In this document: positions 61,865-64,000 of the stretch, piece after piece
Numbering within the stretch: position 1 is the first letter of the stretch
How the letters are laid out: each line of letters begins with the position of its first letter
NCBI GenBank assembly: GCA_039977295.1
Contig: JBDWDN010000003.1
Span: forward strand, 62,001 to 126,000
DNA length: 64,000 bases
From: Hellea sp039977295
GTDB lineage: Bacteria; Pseudomonadota; Alphaproteobacteria; Caulobacterales; Maricaulaceae
Reading direction: 5' to 3'
The notes under the pieces: generated by a model
What the model saw: the letters and a program-made list of their open reading frames with translations, nothing else
Database searches by the model: none
What the model was told of the DNA's origin: nothing
Position numbers and translations under genes: made by a program

Positions 61865-63526
61865 GTGATACCTCCTTATTTTGATCCGAATTTTGTTTTG
61901 GATCTTACCAAAGAGTGCCCCGGGTTGTTTAGTGAACTCGGGGCTGTTTGGGGGCGAATGTATACTGTAATTCAAATACCCATTTTTGATCCTCGCGGCC
62001 TCGAACCGATCAAAGAATCTCCAAAAAACCTTAAACCGGGCTGGCCAGCGCCGGATCCTGCTCGTGAGTTTATCCGCAGTTTTGGAGGTGTGTTTGAGCG
62101 CTCGAAAGGAGGCCTTCAGGGTTTCTTCGCAGAATCCTTTTTGTGTAATGCTAAGCGCGCGATTCGTTTCCCTTATATTACAGGTCATATCGTCGATGAC
62201 GGATCTGAGCACGGCGTCTTCATAAAACCCAGAATCGCGACGCGGCACTTTTATTTTGATGGTTATTGCACCGGAAAATTTGAGATAGGTTTTTTTATGA
62301 AAAGCCCAACCGAGAAAAACGCAATTGCGAAAAACGGGCATCGTGATTTCGCGAAACACTTACTCCGTCAATCTGTTAAAATTCCGATTGGGCCAATTCT
62401 CAAATCAACTGAGCTCATTCACGCGGGCAAATCATTGGCCTTGTCTTATGAACAGGCCTCGGTGAACCGAAAAAAGGTAACCGATGAAGACCGGAATAAA
62501 TTTCCTGAACGCAGGTTTTTTAATGCTGGAACGCCTTTAGTCAGCTGTAAAATTGACGGGCCGGTTAAATTGCAAGGGCTGGCTTATAAAAGAACGGCGA
62601 AGTTAAATGATTGTGTCATTTATAGCTGGTCTGAAAAAGTAGAAAACAGACTTGTGGAGTTCTTACTCATCCAGGACACTGACTCAAAAGAATATCAAGA
62701 TTTGTCTCGAAATTTGAGGTTTTTTCTAAACCGTATCCATGCTGAATTGACGGCGATTCAATTCGCATTAACTCTCATTGCTAAGCGTCTGCAATCAGAT
62801 GACTTAACAGAGAGCGCTCGGGACAAAATTCACCATAATTTAAATCGAATAGAAACCGAACAACTCAAGAAAATACGCTTACTCTCCGACAGAGTAGGGA
62901 AAGCGGCGCGTGTTCTATTAAGAGATAATAAGCTTGAGAAATCTGAAATAGGAGACGCCGTATTAAGCGCTTTATGGGGCTCTCGTATTGATAGTGTCAA
63001 AGCTAGGTTTGACTTATTGCGGCGGCAGGCAACAGACACCGCTATTGTTCACGGCGCCGGCATATTATCTTTGGCCGCCCTTAATATTTTTATCTCTTAT
63101 CGGCGTAACGACACTGCAGAGATTACCCATAAATTTAAAGAGCGCCTGCAAAGCTATTTCCCAAAAGCGACTTTCTATTATGACGTAGAATCCATCGAGC
63201 CTGGAACAGAATGGCGCCCCGACATTGTCGAAGCGATGGTAAATTGTGATTATGCTCTAGCGATGATCGGCGATGAATGGGTTGGCGCCTCCTCTGTGGG
63301 AAGCCGGCGGATTGATGACCCCGACGACGTCGTAAGGCTGGAGCTTGAAATTGCCTTGGAAAAAGGGGTTAAAATCCTCCCCATCATGGTCGACGGACCG
63401 AAATTTCCCAGCAGACTCCCAGAATCTCTTAAGCCCGTTTTGGCAATCAACGCCCATATCGTTAAAGCTGACGCCCCTTTTGACGTTGAAGCAAAAAGAT
63501 TGGGGGAGAGTGTTTTAGGGCTGTGA
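61865..63526 (+). CDS. TIR-domain protein with an unassigned N-terminal region
   Basis: 553 residues from GTG 61865; ATG codons just upstream are out of frame, so GTG or a later Met (about residue 32) is the start. The C-terminal TIR domain (about 407-553) begins NIFISYRRND and contains FYYDVESIEPGTEW, VNCDYALAMIGDEWVG, RIDDPDDVVRLELEIAL and ILPIMVDG. The Glu in VRLELE (about 493) is at the position of the catalytic NADase Glu in active TIRs. The N-terminal 400 residues match no domain I know; they include a helical region (about 285-350). TIR effectors in prokaryotes deplete NAD+ or make signalling nucleotides on phage sensing. Flanked on both sides by MBL-fold genes on the opposite strand. 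Confidence 0.85.
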   Translation: MIPPYFDPNFVLDLTKECPGLFSELGAVWGRMYTVIQIPIFDPRGLEPIKESPKNLKPGWPAPDPAREFIRSFGGVFERSKGGLQGFFAESFLCNAKRAIRFPYITGHIVDDGSEHGVFIKPRIATRHFYFDGYCTGKFEIGFFMKSPTEKNAIAKNGHRDFAKHLLRQSVKIPIGPILKSTELIHAGKSLALSYEQASVNRKKVTDEDRNKFPERRFFNAGTPLVSCKIDGPVKLQGLAYKRTAKLNDCVIYSWSEKVENRLVEFLLIQDTDSKEYQDLSRNLRFFLNRIHAELTAIQFALTLIAKRLQSDDLTESARDKIHHNLNRIETEQLKKIRLLSDRVGKAARVLLRDNKLEKSEIGDAVLSALWGSRIDSVKARFDLLRRQATDTAIVHGAGILSLAALNIFISYRRNDTAEITHKFKERLQSYFPKATFYYDVESIEPGTEWRPDIVEAMVNCDYALAMIGDEWVGASSVGSRRIDDPDDVVRLELEIALEKGVKILPIMVDGPKFPSRLPESLKPVLAINAHIVKADAPFDVEAKRLGESVLGL

Positions 63527-64000
63527 TTAATAATTTAAGACTTCACCTAGATCAATTCTAACCGACCCTTTTTCGCTCGCTCGAAACCCGCGCCGATAAT
63601 TGGGCTTATATTGCGTTTCCTCAGCAAAGAAGGCATCCAGCCGCTCTCCATGATCAGAGCCCTTTGCGCCGCGATTACCAAAATACATTGTAAAATAATC
63701 ACAAGGACGCGCTGTAATAAGACTCGATATTGCCTCTTCACTCGGATTGTCATGTCGGCCATCGCCTGAAAATAGGTAATGGTTAGCTGAAATGCGTTCG
63801 AAGAAATCTTGCGATACATTATGCTCGCTTCCCAAATGAGGGATGCTCATTAAGTCCACGCCTAAATCGCTTAAACCAGATATATTGGCGCGGTCGATAC
63901 CTTTCATAATTTGTTCCTCATCGGAGTCTCCCGTAAATAAGAAAGAGACTCCTTTGAACTCGAACAGTAAAACAAGGCTAGCACGATTTGTTATTGAGCG
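63527..64000 (-). CDS. Second MBL-fold hydrolase, ComEC-like (5' end outside window)
   Basis: The 3' part of a gene whose start lies beyond the right edge. The open frame continues upstream of the first internal Met at 63907 to the window end, giving SLVLLFEFKGVSFLFTGDSDEE, which is the MBL strand and Asp typical of ComEC-like proteins (equivalent to SICILLEYQGKSALLTGD in the neighbour). Then comes SIPHLGSEHN, where the usual HHGS is HLGS, and HYLFSGDGRHDNP. The C-terminus is basic-acidic mixed (RIDLGEVLNY). It converges on the TIR gene with no gap between stops. It is a distant paralogue of the gene at 60506-61726; the lost His may alter zinc binding. Confidence 0.75.
   Translation of the reverse strand, partial: RSITNRASLVLLFEFKGVSFLFTGDSDEEQIMKGIDRANISGLSDLGVDLMSIPHLGSEHNVSQDFFERISANHYLFSGDGRHDNPSEEAISSLITARPCDYFTMYFGNRGAKGSDHGERLDAFFAEETQYKPNYRRGFRASEKGSVRIDLGEVLNY

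Noticed and set aside
61814..62359. A 181-codon open frame on the minus strand inside the TIR gene
   Set aside because: It lies wholly antisense to the longer TIR frame, has no motif or start signal, and would run into the divergent promoter region.
59616..64000. Duplicate attachment site of an integrated element
   Set aside because: No second copy of the tRNA-Val 3' end and no integrase occur within the window, so the element boundary is not demonstrated.

Overview
The window is a chromosomal segment of an alphaproteobacterium, most likely of the Caulobacterales/Maricaulales (Hyphomonadaceae-like) branch. I infer this from a CpdR-type response regulator, two perfect CtrA-type boxes (TTAA-N7-TTAAC), a DUF1674 succinate dehydrogenase assembly factor, a TorF-family porin, and the characteristic neighbourhoods aroK/aroB opposite xerD and rpe/rsmB beside a heparinase-like gene. 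Base composition looks near 50% G+C by eye. Genes are dense and mostly housekeeping, with accessory stretches at 3.6-7.6 kb, 11.3-14.3 kb, 33.3-40.7 kb, 49-53 kb and 59.6-64 kb.

Left part (1-33 kb). A membrane nucleotide-sugar dehydratase (cut by the window edge) overlaps a heparinase II/III-like gene. Then come rpe, a secreted Cys-repeat protein, rsmB, the DUF1674 factor, a second secreted protein, a palindrome-rich gap, lysC, a thioredoxin-like lipoprotein and ubiG. Next are a lone ParB-like gene and a Sel1-repeat gene bracketed by a DUF1178 gene and a degenerate DUF1178 fragment. They are followed by a nitrilase-family amidase, grxC, comF, a methyltransferase, a Flp pilin and mutT (with a CtrA-type promoter), argJ, a parvulin lipoprotein, secA, a porin, accA, xerD and a large exported protein. 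Divergent from these run aroK, aroB, a CNNM/CorC-type protein and an exported amidohydrolase.

Middle (33-53 kb). Two tandem RTX-type metalloproteases share almost identical 3' ends. A sterol-desaturase-family protein follows, then a UDP-sugar block: UDP-glucose dehydrogenase, glmS, galU, a UDP-glucuronate 4-epimerase-like enzyme and an AGE-family epimerase. GalU, Ugd and the epimerase would make UDP-glucose, UDP-glucuronate and UDP-galacturonate for surface polysaccharide. Two small exported or anchored proteins follow, then a two-gene unit of an Hsp70-like ATPase with a membrane C-terminus and a membrane partner.

Right part (53-64 kb). A DPP-IV-type peptidase, a TrkH potassium channel subunit, hslO (Hsp33), an N-formylglutamate amidohydrolase and cpdR lead to tRNA-Val(GAC). 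Beyond the tRNA the content becomes accessory: a membrane protein and a ComEC-like metallo-beta-lactamase-fold protein (minus strand), a divergent TIR-domain protein (plus strand), and a second MBL-fold protein that runs off the right edge. This TIR/MBL/membrane module next to a tRNA is the best candidate for an undescribed, defence-like system. The Hsp70-like/membrane pair is the second candidate. All functional assignments rest on motif reading; no database search was run.
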